Shown: positions 26,635-36,065 of the stretch, one piece after another
Numbering within the stretch: position 1 is the first letter of the stretch
Layout: each line of letters starts with the position of its first letter
NCBI GenBank assembly: GCA_013204985.1
Contig: JABMLG010000001.1
Span: 678,574 to 742,573, forward strand
Length of the DNA stretch: 64,000 nucleotides
Source: Microbacteriaceae bacterium VKM Ac-2855
GTDB taxonomy: Bacteria; Actinomycetota; Actinomycetes; Actinomycetales; Microbacteriaceae
Direction: 5' to 3'
Notes under the pieces: generated by a model
Told to the model about the DNA's origin: nothing
What the model saw: only the letters and a program-made list of their open reading frames with translations
Databases searched by the model: none
Made by a program: the position numbers and the translations under genes

Positions 26635-28035
26635 CTACGCGTCGGCATCCGCACCGAGCGATCCGAGCAACTGGGGCACGATGCGGTAGACATCGCCGCA
26701 GCCGAGGGTGATCACGAAGTCGCCGGGCCGAGCGATCGAGGCCGTGTACTCGGCCGCATGCTGCCAATCGCTGATGAAGGCCACGTGAGCCGGGTCGGAG
26801 AATTTCTCGCTCACGAGCGCGCCGGTCACTCCCGGCTCGGGATCCTCGCGGGCGCCGTAGACGTCGAGCACCACGGTCTGATCCGCGTAGCGCTCGAGAG
26901 TCTCGGCGAACTCCTGCGCGAACAGGCGCGTGCGGCTGTACAGATGCGGCTGGTGCACCGCGATGATCCGACCCTCGCCGACGACGGTGCGGGCGGCCGA
27001 GAGCGCCGCGGCCACCTCGGTGGGGTGGTGCGCGTAATCGTCGTAGACGCTGACGCCGCGCACGGTGCCGTGCAGCTCGAAACGCCTCTCGGTGCCACCG
27101 AACTCCGCGATCGCCGCGAGCGAGGCCTGCGGCTCGAATCCGAGCCCGACGAGAACGGCGAAGGCACCGGCCGCGTTCACCGCGTTGTGTCGTCCGGGGA
27201 TGCGCAACCGCGCGCTGTACCGCTCGCCGGCGTACTCGAGAGTGAAGCCGACCGGGCCGTCGAACTCGAGGTCGACGACGCGCACATCCGCCCCTTCCGC
27301 CTCCCCGAACCGCAGGATGCGCTTGTCGCGCAGCTTCGAGGTCACGCGGACGGCGCCGGGATCGTCGGACGAGATGACGACGAACTCGCTCGACGCCTGG
27401 GCGAAGGCGACGAAAGCGTCCTCGAACGCCTCCAGCGAGCCGTAGTGGTCCAGGTGATCCGGGTCGACGTTGGTGATGAGCGCCACCGATGTGTCGTAGA
27501 GCAGGAAGCTGCCGTCGGACTCGTCCGCCTCGACGACGAAGAGCTCACTCGAGCCCGCGGCCGCGGAGAGGCCGAGGCTCTCGATCACGCCGCCGTTCAC
27601 GAAGCTGGGGTCGGCGTCCAGGCCGAGCAGACCGGTGACGATCATCCCGGTCGATGTGGTCTTGCCGTGCGCTCCGGCGACAGCGACGAGTCGACGATGC
27701 TGCACCAACCACGCGAGGGCCTGTGAACGGTGCAGGATCGGCAGTCCGCGTTCCTTCGCGAGAAGGTACTCGGGGTTGTCCGCCCACAATGCGGAGGTCA
27801 CCACAACGGCCTCGGCGTCTCCCAGGTTCGCGGCGTCGTGTCCGATCGCGACCGGCACTCCGAGCGCGCGCAGCTGTTCGATGTTGTGCGATTCGCGCAC
27901 ATCGGAGCCCGTCACGCGGTGGCCAGACCCGACGAAGAGCCGAGCGATCCCGCTCATCCCGGCGCCCCCGATGCCGATGAAGTGCACCGAGCCGAGTTCG
28001 TCGGGGATCGTGACGGAGAGATCGGGTTTGATCAC
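26635..28035 (-). CDS. murC: UDP-N-acetylmuramate--L-alanine ligase
   Basis: Adds L-alanine to UDP-MurNAc, the first amino acid of the stem peptide. The 466-aa protein has the N-terminal nucleotide-sugar fold [11 protein letters not shown] (21-31), the Mur-ligase ATP loop [12 protein letters not shown] (119-130), and central and C-terminal domains with [10 protein letters not shown]. Length and motifs are complete. It follows murG by 100 bp and precedes ftsQ by 33 bp, the standard dcw order. Confidence 0.96.
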   Translation of the reverse strand: MIKPDLSVTIPDELGSVHFIGIGGAGMSGIARLFVGSGHRVTGSDVRESHNIEQLRALGVPVAIGHDAANLGDAEAVVVTSALWADNPEYLLAKERGLPILHRSQALAWLVQHRRLVAVAGAHGKTTSTGMIVTGLLGLDADPSFVNGGVIESLGLSAAAGSSELFVVEADESDGSFLLYDTSVALITNVDPDHLDHYGSLEAFEDAFVAFAQASSEFVVISSDDPGAVRVTSKLRDKRILRFGEAEGADVRVVDLEFDGPVGFTLEYAGERYSARLRIPGRHNAVNAAGAFAVLVGLGFEPQASLAAIAEFGGTERRFELHGTVRGVSVYDDYAHHPTEVAAALSAARTVVGEGRIIAVHQPHLYSRTRLFAQEFAETLERYADQTVVLDVYGAREDPEPGVTGALVSEKFSDPAHVAFISDWQHAAEYTASIARPGDFVITLGCGDVYRIVPQLLGSLGADADA

Positions 28036-28135
28036 GGTGTTCTCGCTTTCGAGTGGTTCGGCGCCCGGCGCTGGAGGTGTTCCACGCGCCGCGCCGGTTC
28101 AGTGTAGACGGTGAGGCGGAGTTCCCCTTGGAGGC

Positions 28136-29206
28136 TCAGTCGAGGCCGCGCTCGATGAGATCGACCATGCGGGAGGACCCGTCTCGGACGCCCACGGACG
28201 CGGCCTGCGCTGCCATCTCGGTGAGGCGAGCCCGGTCGCGCAGAAGCGGAACGACGTCACTCACGACCCACTCCGGCAGGAAGCGCGCGTCATCGACGAG
28301 CACCGCACCGCCGGCCTCCACCACGCCGCGGGCGTTGAACCGTTGTTCTCCGTTGCCTACCGGGTACGGCACGTAGACGGCGGGGATCCCGAGCGCCGAG
28401 AGCTCGCTCACGGTCGCGGCCCCGGCACGTGAGATCGCGACATCCGCAGCGGAGAGCGCGAGGTCCATCCGGTCGCAGTAGCCGAGCATCCGATAACCCT
28501 CGACGCCCGGATCCGCGATCTCGGACCTGTCGCCCGTGATGTGCAGGATCTGGAAGCCGGCATCGAGCACCGCACGGACGGACTGCACAACGGTCGCGTT
28601 GATCCGCCGGGCACCCAGGGAGCCTCCGGTGACGAGCAGAGTGGGGCGATCAGGGTCGAGCTGGAACATCGCGATCGCCTCGTCGCGATGCGCAGAGCGG
28701 TCGAGCTCGGCGATCTCGCGCCGCAACGGCATACCGACGAGCTGCGCTCCGCGCAGAGGGGTGCCGGCGAACGCGACGCCGACGGAGCCGGTGTACCGCG
28801 CCCCGAGTCTGTTCGCCAGTCCGGGGCGTGCGTTGGCCTCGTGCAGCATGAACGGTCGACCTGCGCGTCGAGCGGCGAGATAGGCGGGGGCCGCCGCGTA
28901 TCCGCCGAAACCGACGACCGCATCGATCTCGCGTTCGCGGATCGTCGAGACGATCTGCGCGATCGTCGCGCGGAACGCGTTCGGGAATTTGAGAGCGGCG
29001 CCGTTCGGCCGCCGCGGGAAAGGAAGGCGCGGAATCGTCGCCAGTTCGTAACCGCGTAACGGGACCAGGCGCGACTCCAGGCCCTCGCGCGTGCCCAGAA
29101 CGAGCACCTCGGCACCGGTGTCGCGGCGACGGATCTCATCCGCCGTCGCGAGCAACGGATTCACGTGGCCGGCTGTACCACCACCGGCGAGCAGGTAGCG
29201 GGTCAT
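28136..29206 (-). CDS. murG: Undecaprenyl-PP-MurNAc-pentapeptide N-acetylglucosaminyltransferase
   Basis: Peripheral membrane glycosyltransferase that converts lipid I to lipid II. The 356-aa GT-B protein has the first glycine loop LLAGGGTAGHVNP (5-17), LVTGGSLGARRIN and the nucleotide-sugar-binding SRAGAATVSELSALG segment. The open frame extends upstream inside ftsW; ATG 29206 is the true start because it matches the family N-terminus and overlaps the ftsW stop as ATGA. This implies translational coupling with ftsW. Confidence 0.96.
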   Translation of the reverse strand: MTRYLLAGGGTAGHVNPLLATADEIRRRDTGAEVLVLGTREGLESRLVPLRGYELATIPRLPFPRRPNGAALKFPNAFRATIAQIVSTIREREIDAVVGFGGYAAAPAYLAARRAGRPFMLHEANARPGLANRLGARYTGSVGVAFAGTPLRGAQLVGMPLRREIAELDRSAHRDEAIAMFQLDPDRPTLLVTGGSLGARRINATVVQSVRAVLDAGFQILHITGDRSEIADPGVEGYRMLGYCDRMDLALSAADVAISRAGAATVSELSALGIPAVYVPYPVGNGEQRFNARGVVEAGGAVLVDDARFLPEWVVSDVVPLLRDRARLTEMAAQAASVGVRDGSSRMVDLIERGLD

Positions 29207-30483
29207 CGAGCGGTGTTCCGTTCGCGCAGGCCACGCGGTACCGCGAACGTGGGCATCGCCGCGGTCTGAGTGCGGGCGAAGGACAGCACGACTCCGATCG
29301 CGAGCATCGAACTCAGCAGAGCGGTGCCTCCGGACGAGATCAGTGGCAGCGGCACGCCGAGGACCGGGAGCAGCCCCAGCACCACCCCGATGTTGACGAA
29401 GGCCTGACCGACGAGCCAGAACATCACTGCGGACGTGGTGATCTTGACGAAGGGATCGGTGGCGGTGTGGATGATGCGGAAGAACGCGACCGCGAGGACG
29501 ATGAAGAGCAGCAGCACGACGATCGCGCCGATCAGGCCGAGTTCCTCGCCGATGATGGCGAAGATGTAGTCGTTGTCGGCTGCGGGGAGCCACGACCACT
29601 TCGCCTTGGAGTTGCCGAGTCCGACGCCGAAGATGCCGCCGCTCGCCATCGCCCAGGTTCCGTGCAGAGGCTGCCAGCAGGTCGTCTCGTAGTCGATGTC
29701 ACCCGGTTGGCAACTGTTCATGAACGACAGCAGCCGGGTCACCCGGTTGTCGCTCGTGAAGGCGAACAGCACGGCTCCGACAGCACCGAGGAGCAACGGG
29801 CCCAGGATGATCCGCAAGCGGACGTTCGCGTAGAAGAGGGCAGCGAAGATGATGCCCGCCATGATCACGACGGTGCCCAGGTCGCCGCCGAGCAGAACCA
29901 GCCCGATCGCCGCGCCGCCGATGGGCAGAGCCGGTATCAACGCGTGCTTCCAGTCGCGGCTGTGCCGGAGTCGCCTCTCGAGGACCAGACCCAACCACAT
30001 CACGAGGGCGAGCTTGATGATCTCGGACGGCTGCAGCGAGAACGAGCCGAGATTCAGCCAGTTCTTGTTGCCACCCACCTCGATGCCCAGCGGTGTGTAG
30101 AGAACCAGGAGTTGCAGCGCGCAGCCGACGAGCAGCGCCGGCCACGCGACGACCTTCCAGAACCGGGTCGAGAATCGCGAGCAGATCAGCATCAGCGGCA
30201 CACCGATGATGGCGAAGAAACCCTGACGCATGAACCCGGCGAACGAGTCGCCGGCATCGTCCTTGTAGGAGGTCACGGAGGAGGAGGACAGCACCATCGT
30301 CAGTCCGAGGATGACCAGGAAGAGCGTGGTTCCGAACAAGAGGTAGAAGTTCGCCGACTCGGAGGCGAACACCTTCGAGAGGACCACCCGGGCGGTCCTA
30401 CCGGCCGCTCGCGGCTCGTTGCCGCCAACCCCGTCAGTGCTCGGGCGACTCGGAATCCGCGTCGTCGACGTCGGAGCGCTCAT
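29203..30483 (-). CDS. ftsW: Lipid II polymerase FtsW (SEDS family)
   Basis: Septal peptidoglycan glycosyltransferase of the SEDS family that works with FtsI. The 426-aa protein has about ten helices from residue 50 onward. Signatures include GLTMVLSSSSVTS in the first helix, KLALVMWLGLVLERR, a large periplasmic loop with two cysteines around TCWQPLHGTWAMASGG, and the C-terminal PLISSGGTALLSSM. The first 45 residues are polar. ATG 30483 follows GAGGAGGAG; it overlaps the 3' end of murD by 50 bp. Overlaps murG by 4 bp. Confidence 0.95.
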   Translation of the reverse strand: MSAPTSTTRIPSRPSTDGVGGNEPRAAGRTARVVLSKVFASESANFYLLFGTTLFLVILGLTMVLSSSSVTSYKDDAGDSFAGFMRQGFFAIIGVPLMLICSRFSTRFWKVVAWPALLVGCALQLLVLYTPLGIEVGGNKNWLNLGSFSLQPSEIIKLALVMWLGLVLERRLRHSRDWKHALIPALPIGGAAIGLVLLGGDLGTVVIMAGIIFAALFYANVRLRIILGPLLLGAVGAVLFAFTSDNRVTRLLSFMNSCQPGDIDYETTCWQPLHGTWAMASGGIFGVGLGNSKAKWSWLPAADNDYIFAIIGEELGLIGAIVVLLLFIVLAVAFFRIIHTATDPFVKITTSAVMFWLVGQAFVNIGVVLGLLPVLGVPLPLISSGGTALLSSMLAIGVVLSFARTQTAAMPTFAVPRGLRERNTAR

Positions 30484-31996
30484 CGGCTCCTCCTCCCAGA
30501 TGTTCTTCGACAGCAGCGGCGAACGCCCGCCCACGGTCGCCGTAGTCGCGGAACTGATCCATCGATGCTGCAGCCGGCGCCAGCAGGACGACGTCGCCTG
30601 CCTGCGCGAGCGTTGCCGCAGCGACCACGGTGGCCTGCATGACCGTCTCAGTCTCGACGGGCACGACCTCCGTCACGGGCAGCCCCGGGGCGTGTCGCCG
30701 GAATGCTTCGAGGACCGGCTCCCGATCCACGCCGATCACGATCGCACCGCGAAGGCGATTCACGTGCGCCGCGACCAGCGCGTCGATGTCGACACCCTTC
30801 AGGAGTCCTCCCACGACCCAGACGACCGACGGGTACGCCCGCAGTGATGCATCCGCCGCGTGGGGGTTCGTCGCCTTCGAGTCGTCGACCCACGTGACGC
30901 CCTCCCGATCGGCGACGACCTGGATCCGGTGGGCGTCCAGCTCGAAGCCGGCGAGTGCACGGCGAACGGCACCGGGCTCGATCCCGCACGCGCGCGCCAG
31001 AGCGGCCGCCGCGAGGATGTTGGCGACGATGTGCGGAGCGGCCAGACCGCGCGCGGCCAGCTCGTCGACCGTCGTGATCTCGATCGCGCTGGAGTGGCGC
31101 TCCTCGAGGAAGGCGCGGTCGCACAGGATTCCGTCGACGACGCCGAAATCGCTCGGCCCCGGTACGCCGAGGCCGAAACCGATCGCCCGGGCGCCCTCGA
31201 TCACCTCGGCATCCTCGACCATGGCGAGAGTCACCGCATCCGCCTTGTTGTAGACACACGCGACTCGGGTGTTCGTGTAGACCTTGGCCTTGGCCGCGCG
31301 GTAGGCCTCGAACGAGCCGTGCCAGTCGAGGTGGTCCTCGGCGATGTTCAAGCAGACGCTGGCGATCGGCTCGATCGGGCTGAGGTAGTGCAGCTGGTAG
31401 CTGGAGAGTTCGACGACGAGCACGTCGAACCCCTGCGGATCGCGGATGGCGTCGAGAACCGGGATGCCGATGTTGCCGCATGGAGCGGCGCGCAGACCGC
31501 CGGCGACCAGCATCGAGGCGGTGAGCTGCACCGTGGTCGTCTTTCCGTTGGTGCCGGTCACCAGCACCCACTCGGCCGGCGTGCCGTCTGCGCGCGGGAC
31601 CTTGTCGCGTAAGCGCCACGCCAGCTCGACGTCGCCCCAGATCGCGAGGCCGGTTTCGCCCGCCCACTCGAGCACCGGATGCGTCGGGCGGAAGCCGGGC
31701 GAGACGACGAGCAGTTCTGGTTCGAAGGAGCTCAGTTCCTCCGGGACGCTGTCGAGCTCCGGCACGTGCGCCAGCCGAGCGCCGATGACGTCGAGGAGGC
31801 GTACGCGGTCGGGGTCGACGCGGTCGGCCACGACCAAGACGTCGGCACCGAGCTCCGTCAGGGTGTCGGACACGGAGAAGCCGGTCACGCCGAGACCCAG
31901 CACGGCGACCCGCAGCCCGCTCCAGTCGGCGCGCCAACTGCGCAGTCCGTCGAGTCGAGCGGCGAGGTCGGCCGGGTTCACCGGTGAGTCGGTCAT
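30434..31996 (-). CDS. murD: UDP-N-acetylmuramoyl-L-alanine--D-glutamate ligase
   Basis: Adds D-glutamate to UDP-MurNAc-L-Ala. The 520-aa protein is somewhat longer than the common 450-490 aa because of an acidic C-terminal tail that overlaps ftsW. It has the dinucleotide-like start [12 protein letters not shown], the ATP loop [13 protein letters not shown] and the substrate segment [15 protein letters not shown] 31996 overlaps the mraY stop as ATGA; the open frame further upstream is inside mraY and is not coding. Confidence 0.95.
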   Translation of the reverse strand: MTDSPVNPADLAARLDGLRSWRADWSGLRVAVLGLGVTGFSVSDTLTELGADVLVVADRVDPDRVRLLDVIGARLAHVPELDSVPEELSSFEPELLVVSPGFRPTHPVLEWAGETGLAIWGDVELAWRLRDKVPRADGTPAEWVLVTGTNGKTTTVQLTASMLVAGGLRAAPCGNIGIPVLDAIRDPQGFDVLVVELSSYQLHYLSPIEPIASVCLNIAEDHLDWHGSFEAYRAAKAKVYTNTRVACVYNKADAVTLAMVEDAEVIEGARAIGFGLGVPGPSDFGVVDGILCDRAFLEERHSSAIEITTVDELAARGLAAPHIVANILAAAALARACGIEPGAVRRALAGFELDAHRIQVVADREGVTWVDDSKATNPHAADASLRAYPSVVWVVGGLLKGVDIDALVAAHVNRLRGAIVIGVDREPVLEAFRRHAPGLPVTEVVPVETETVMQATVVAAATLAQAGDVVLLAPAAASMDQFRDYGDRGRAFAAAVEEHLGGGADERSDVDDADSESPEH

Positions 31997-33084
31997 CGTG
32001 AGAGCCATTCGAGGTAGAAGAGTCCGACGCCGGCTGCGACGAGGATGCCCGCGATGATCCAGAACCGCACGACGACGGTGACCTCGGCCCACCCCTTCAA
32101 CTCGAAGTGGTGGTGCAGCGGGCTCATCAGAAAGATGCGCTTGCCCTTGGTGAGCTTGAAGTAGATCCGCTGCAGGATCACCGAACCGGCGACGATCACG
32201 AAGAGTCCGCCGATCAGGATGACCAGCAGCTCGGTGCGGGTCAGGATGGCCAGCGCGGCCAGCGCGCCGCCGAGTCCGAGCGAACCCGTGTCACCCATGA
32301 AGATCTGCGCCGGCGACGTGTTCCACCAGAGGAAGCCGACGAGAGCCCCGGAGACGGCCGCGGCCACGATCGCGAGGTCGAACGGGTCGCTGACCATGTA
32401 GCACTTGTAGAGAACGTCGGAATCGAGGTGCGGGTCGAAGCACGACTGGTTGGACTGCCAGAAGCCGATGATGACGTAGGAGCCGATCGCGAGGATCGAC
32501 GAGCCGGTGGCGAGCCCGTCGAGGCCGTCGGCGACGTTCACTCCGTTGGACGTGCTGGTCACGATGAGACAGATCCACAGCAGGAACAGGCCGATGCCGA
32601 TCCAGCCGAGGGTCCCGAAATCGATCGGGAGATCACGGATGAACGAGATCGATGTCGACGCAGGCGCGATGCCGTTCTCGTCGCGGAACATGATGGCCAT
32701 GATCGCGAAAGCGATCGCAACGATGACCTGGCCGGCGATCTTCGCCCAGCCGCCCAGCCCGAGACTGCGCTGGTTCCTGGTCTTCAGGAAGTCGTCGACG
32801 AAACCGACGAGACCGAGACCGACCATCATGAAGAGCACCAGCAGTGCCGACGGTGCGATGGCGCGGTTGCCCAGGAGCATCGCCACGAAGTACGCCAGCA
32901 CCGCGCCGAGGATCACGACGATACCGCCCATGGTGGCGGTGCCGTGCTTGGCGTGATGCGACTGCGGGCCGTCGTCCCGGATGAACTGGCCCCACTGCAG
33001 CTTGTGGAACAGCTTGATGAACAGCGGAGTCAGGAAGAGCGTGAAAGCGCCGGAGAAGGCACCCGCGATCAGCAGTGCCCTCAC
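31993..33084 (-). CDS. mraY: Phospho-N-acetylmuramoyl-pentapeptide-transferase
   Basis: Integral membrane enzyme that transfers phospho-MurNAc-pentapeptide to undecaprenyl phosphate, making lipid I. The 363-aa protein has about ten helices. Conserved active-site segments are GFVDDFLK (Asp pair), [15 protein letters not shown] and the MSPLHHHFE histidine motif. The start is GTG 33084, which overlaps the murF stop as GTGA. It is flanked by murF and murD, the canonical arrangement. Confidence 0.96.
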   Translation of the reverse strand: MRALLIAGAFSGAFTLFLTPLFIKLFHKLQWGQFIRDDGPQSHHAKHGTATMGGIVVILGAVLAYFVAMLLGNRAIAPSALLVLFMMVGLGLVGFVDDFLKTRNQRSLGLGGWAKIAGQVIVAIAFAIMAIMFRDENGIAPASTSISFIRDLPIDFGTLGWIGIGLFLLWICLIVTSTSNGVNVADGLDGLATGSSILAIGSYVIIGFWQSNQSCFDPHLDSDVLYKCYMVSDPFDLAIVAAAVSGALVGFLWWNTSPAQIFMGDTGSLGLGGALAALAILTRTELLVILIGGLFVIVAGSVILQRIYFKLTKGKRIFLMSPLHHHFELKGWAEVTVVVRFWIIAGILVAAGVGLFYLEWLSR

Positions 33085-34484
33085 GAGTGCCGCTCCCCGA
33101 GCCGGTCGGCCAAGAACCGCAGGCCCGCCGAGTTGGAGGACTTCACCAGCACCGTGTCTCCTAATTCCAGGTAGCCCTCGAGGAAGTCGTATGCCTCGTC
33201 GGCCGTGTCGAAGTACTTCGACTCGCCGTTCCACGACCCCTCGCGCTCGGCGGCCACGTGGATGCGGCGGGCGCCGGGCCCGACGACGACGAGCTGCGAG
33301 ACGTTGAGGCGGACGGCGAGCAGGCCGATCGTCTCGTGCTCCTCATCCGCCCATGTGCCCAGCTCGCTCATCTGACCGAGCACGGCGACGGTTCGGGCGC
33401 CCGGCTCCACGATCTGGGCCAGCGTGCGCAGACCCGCGGCCATCGAGTCGGGGCTCGCGTTGTAAGCATCGTTGATGATGCTGATGCCGTCGGCGCCGCC
33501 GAGCACCTCCATCCGACCCTTCTCCGCGAGCGTGACGGTCTCGAGCGCGTCGATGATGTCGTCGAACGGCACGCCGAGGGCGAGCGCCGCCGTCGTCGCC
33601 GCAAGGGCGTTCATAACGTGGTGCTCTCCGAGCACGCGGAACAGCAGTTCTCGGCTCGAGCCGCCGCGTTCCGTGATGGTGAAGCGGGTGCCGCGAGCCG
33701 TCGCGACGACATCGGTCGCACGGACATCCGCGCCCTCGCCCCGGCCGAACCAGCGAACGGGCGCTGCGGTCTTGTCCGCCATGCTCGCGACCCGCGGATC
33801 GTCGAGGTTCAAGACCGCGACGTCGTCGGATGCCAGGTCGGTGACCATCTCCGTCTTGGCGAGCAGCGTCTTCTCGATCCCGCCGAACTCCCCCGCGTGC
33901 GCGAGGCCGACGGAGAGCACGATGCCCACGTCGGGCTTGGCCATCCGGATGAGACGGGAGATCTCTCCGACGCCGCTGGCGCCCATCTCAGCGACCAGGA
34001 ACCTGGTCGACGCCGACACCTGCAGCATGGTGATCGGGGCGCCGACCTCGTTGTTGAAGGATCCGCGCGGGGCGACGGTGTCACCGACGCGCTCGAGGAT
34101 CGTCCGCAGCAGGTTCTTAGTGGTCGTTTTGCCGTTCGACCCGGTCACCGCGACGATCTCGAGCCCGCCGAGGGCTTTCGCACGGCGGATGACCTCGGTC
34201 GCGAACGCGCCGAGCGCCAGCACCGAATCGCGCACCACGATCTGCGGAACGGGCAGCTCCAGTTCACGCTGCACGATCAGCAGTGCGGCACCGTTCTCGA
34301 CGGCGACGGGAGCGAAGAGGTGTCCGTCGGTCACCTCCCCCGGCTTCGCGACGAAGACGGATCCCGGCACGATCTCGCGGGAATCGGTCTCCGTCGGGCC
34401 CGTGATGAGGGTGTCGTCGTCCGTGCTCGACACCAGTCGTCCGCCGACGACGGCCGCGATCTCGGACAGCCGCATGCCGATCAC
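33081..34484 (-). CDS. murF: UDP-N-acetylmuramoyl-tripeptide--D-alanyl-D-alanine ligase
   Basis: Adds D-Ala-D-Ala to complete the pentapeptide precursor. The 467-aa protein has the Mur-ligase ATP loop [27 protein letters not shown] and a C-terminal domain ending in [18 protein letters not shown]. The preferred start is GTG 34484, overlapping the murE stop as GTGA. ATG 34475, three codons further in, is an alternative. The long frame upstream is antisense-free overlap with murE and not part of the gene. Confidence 0.95.
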   Translation of the reverse strand: MIGMRLSEIAAVVGGRLVSSTDDDTLITGPTETDSREIVPGSVFVAKPGEVTDGHLFAPVAVENGAALLIVQRELELPVPQIVVRDSVLALGAFATEVIRRAKALGGLEIVAVTGSNGKTTTKNLLRTILERVGDTVAPRGSFNNEVGAPITMLQVSASTRFLVAEMGASGVGEISRLIRMAKPDVGIVLSVGLAHAGEFGGIEKTLLAKTEMVTDLASDDVAVLNLDDPRVASMADKTAAPVRWFGRGEGADVRATDVVATARGTRFTITERGGSSRELLFRVLGEHHVMNALAATTAALALGVPFDDIIDALETVTLAEKGRMEVLGGADGISIINDAYNASPDSMAAGLRTLAQIVEPGARTVAVLGQMSELGTWADEEHETIGLLAVRLNVSQLVVVGPGARRIHVAAEREGSWNGESKYFDTADEAYDFLEGYLELGDTVLVKSSNSAGLRFLADRLGERHS

Positions 34485-36028
34485 AGCCAGCCCGCCTCGC
34501 GGAGAGCCAGTCGGACGTCGTCTCGTGCCGAATACGGCATGTGTACTCCTGCAACTTCGTGGTAGTCCTCGTGGCCGGGGCCCGCATAGAGGATCGAATC
34601 GCCCTCCTTCGCGAGGGCGATCGCCTTGCGCATGGCAGCGCGAGGGTCGGCGATCTCGTAGATCTCGCGGTCGGGTACGGCGCGGGTCGCGGCGTCGACC
34701 AGGACGGCGCGGATCGCCGCCGGGTCCTCCCACCGCGGATGGAAATCGGTGACGACCACCACGTCGGCGCCGCGCGCCGCGATCGCCCCCATGTCGGCAC
34801 GCTTGGTCGGGTCACGGTCACCGTCGGCGCCGAACACCATGATCAAGCGGCCCGGGGTCAACTGACGCAGCGCATCGAGCGTGTTCAAGAAGGCGTCCGG
34901 GCTGTGTCCGTAATCCACGAAGACGCGGGGTCCGCTGTCGCCGGAGATGCGCTCGGCGCGGCCGGGGATGTAGACGTCGAGCCCGCCGCGCTCGTCGAGC
35001 GCGTGGGCGATCGCATCGAGATCGAATCCGGACTCGACCAGCATCACGATCGCCAACGCCGCATTCGCTGCCATGAACCAGCCGATCAACGGGATGGTGA
35101 CCTCGACGCTCCGGCTCTCCGGACCGTCGAGACGGAATGTCGTGCTGTCGCTCGCGGTCTCGAGCAGGGTCATCCGCCAGTCGCCTTCCGCAGCCGGCTT
35201 CGGCGCGGTGGAGAGAGTGGTGACCGGGATCCGGCTCTCCTCGGCGAGGCGCACGCCCCACGGCGAGTCGACGGTGATCACTCCGCGGCGCGAACGATCG
35301 GGATCGAAGAGCTCGAGCTTCGCCTGGAAGTAGGCGTCGAGGTCGCCGTAGTCGTCGAGGTGATCGTGCGTGAGATTCGTGAAGCCGACCACATCGAACG
35401 CGATGCCGTCGATGCGGTGGCGCGTGAGTGCCTGCGCGGAGACCTCGATGGCGACGGCCCGCACGGCGGATTCGCGCATCCGAGCCAGGAGAGCGTGCAA
35501 TTCGCTCGCTTCCGGAGTCGTCAACGTGCTCGTCACCGCGATGTCACCGATGCGGCGCTCGGCGGTCGAACTGAGGCCGGAGACGACACCGAGCTGACGC
35601 AGCAGGGCATCGATCAGGTAGACGACGCTGGTCTTGCCGTTCGTGCCGGTGACCCCGAAGATCGTCGGTGCGTCCTCGTGGGTGCGATACACCCACGCGG
35701 CCACGTCGCCCAAGGCCTCGCGGGGGTCGGTCGTGACCAGGATCGGCAGCCCGCTGGCGCGGGCCTCGTCGATGCCGGCGGCGTCGGTCATCACGGCGAC
35801 GGCACCTGATGTCGCGGCGTCGGCGGCGAATCGCGCTCCGTGCACGTTGCGACCGGCGACCCCGACGTAGAGATCACCCGGTTGCACCGACGTCGAGCTG
35901 AGGGTGACCCCGCTGACCTCGACGCCGTCGACACTGCCGACGTGCTCGATGCCGAATTCGGACACCAGCTGCGAGAGCGAGCGCGCGACGGGATGCTCGG
36001 GACGGAGGGAGGAGGGCATGCTGGACAT
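34481..36028 (-). CDS. murE: UDP-MurNAc-tripeptide ligase MurE (probably not meso-DAP specific)
   Basis: Adds the third residue of the peptidoglycan stem peptide. The 515-aa protein has the ATP loop [13 protein letters not shown], the domain-2 motif TNLTHDHLDDYGDLDAYF and the C-terminal segment VFVDYGHSPDAFLNTLDAL. The residue-selecting segment, which reads DNPR in meso-DAP enzymes, is VTDFHPRWEDP here (about residues 421-431). This fits a diamino acid other than meso-DAP, as in Microbacteriaceae with B-type peptidoglycan; the exact residue cannot be read. ATG 36028 follows GAGGGGGC. It is preceded by ftsI (gap 37 bp). Confidence 0.92.
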   Translation of the reverse strand: MSSMPSSLRPEHPVARSLSQLVSEFGIEHVGSVDGVEVSGVTLSSTSVQPGDLYVGVAGRNVHGARFAADAATSGAVAVMTDAAGIDEARASGLPILVTTDPREALGDVAAWVYRTHEDAPTIFGVTGTNGKTSVVYLIDALLRQLGVVSGLSSTAERRIGDIAVTSTLTTPEASELHALLARMRESAVRAVAIEVSAQALTRHRIDGIAFDVVGFTNLTHDHLDDYGDLDAYFQAKLELFDPDRSRRGVITVDSPWGVRLAEESRIPVTTLSTAPKPAAEGDWRMTLLETASDSTTFRLDGPESRSVEVTIPLIGWFMAANAALAIVMLVESGFDLDAIAHALDERGGLDVYIPGRAERISGDSGPRVFVDYGHSPDAFLNTLDALRQLTPGRLIMVFGADGDRDPTKRADMGAIAARGADVVVVTDFHPRWEDPAAIRAVLVDAATRAVPDREIYEIADPRAAMRKAIALAKEGDSILYAGPGHEDYHEVAGVHMPYSARDDVRLALREAGWL

Positions 36029-36065
36029 CAAGAAGCCCCCTCTTTCATCGTTTCGTTCGGTGCTG

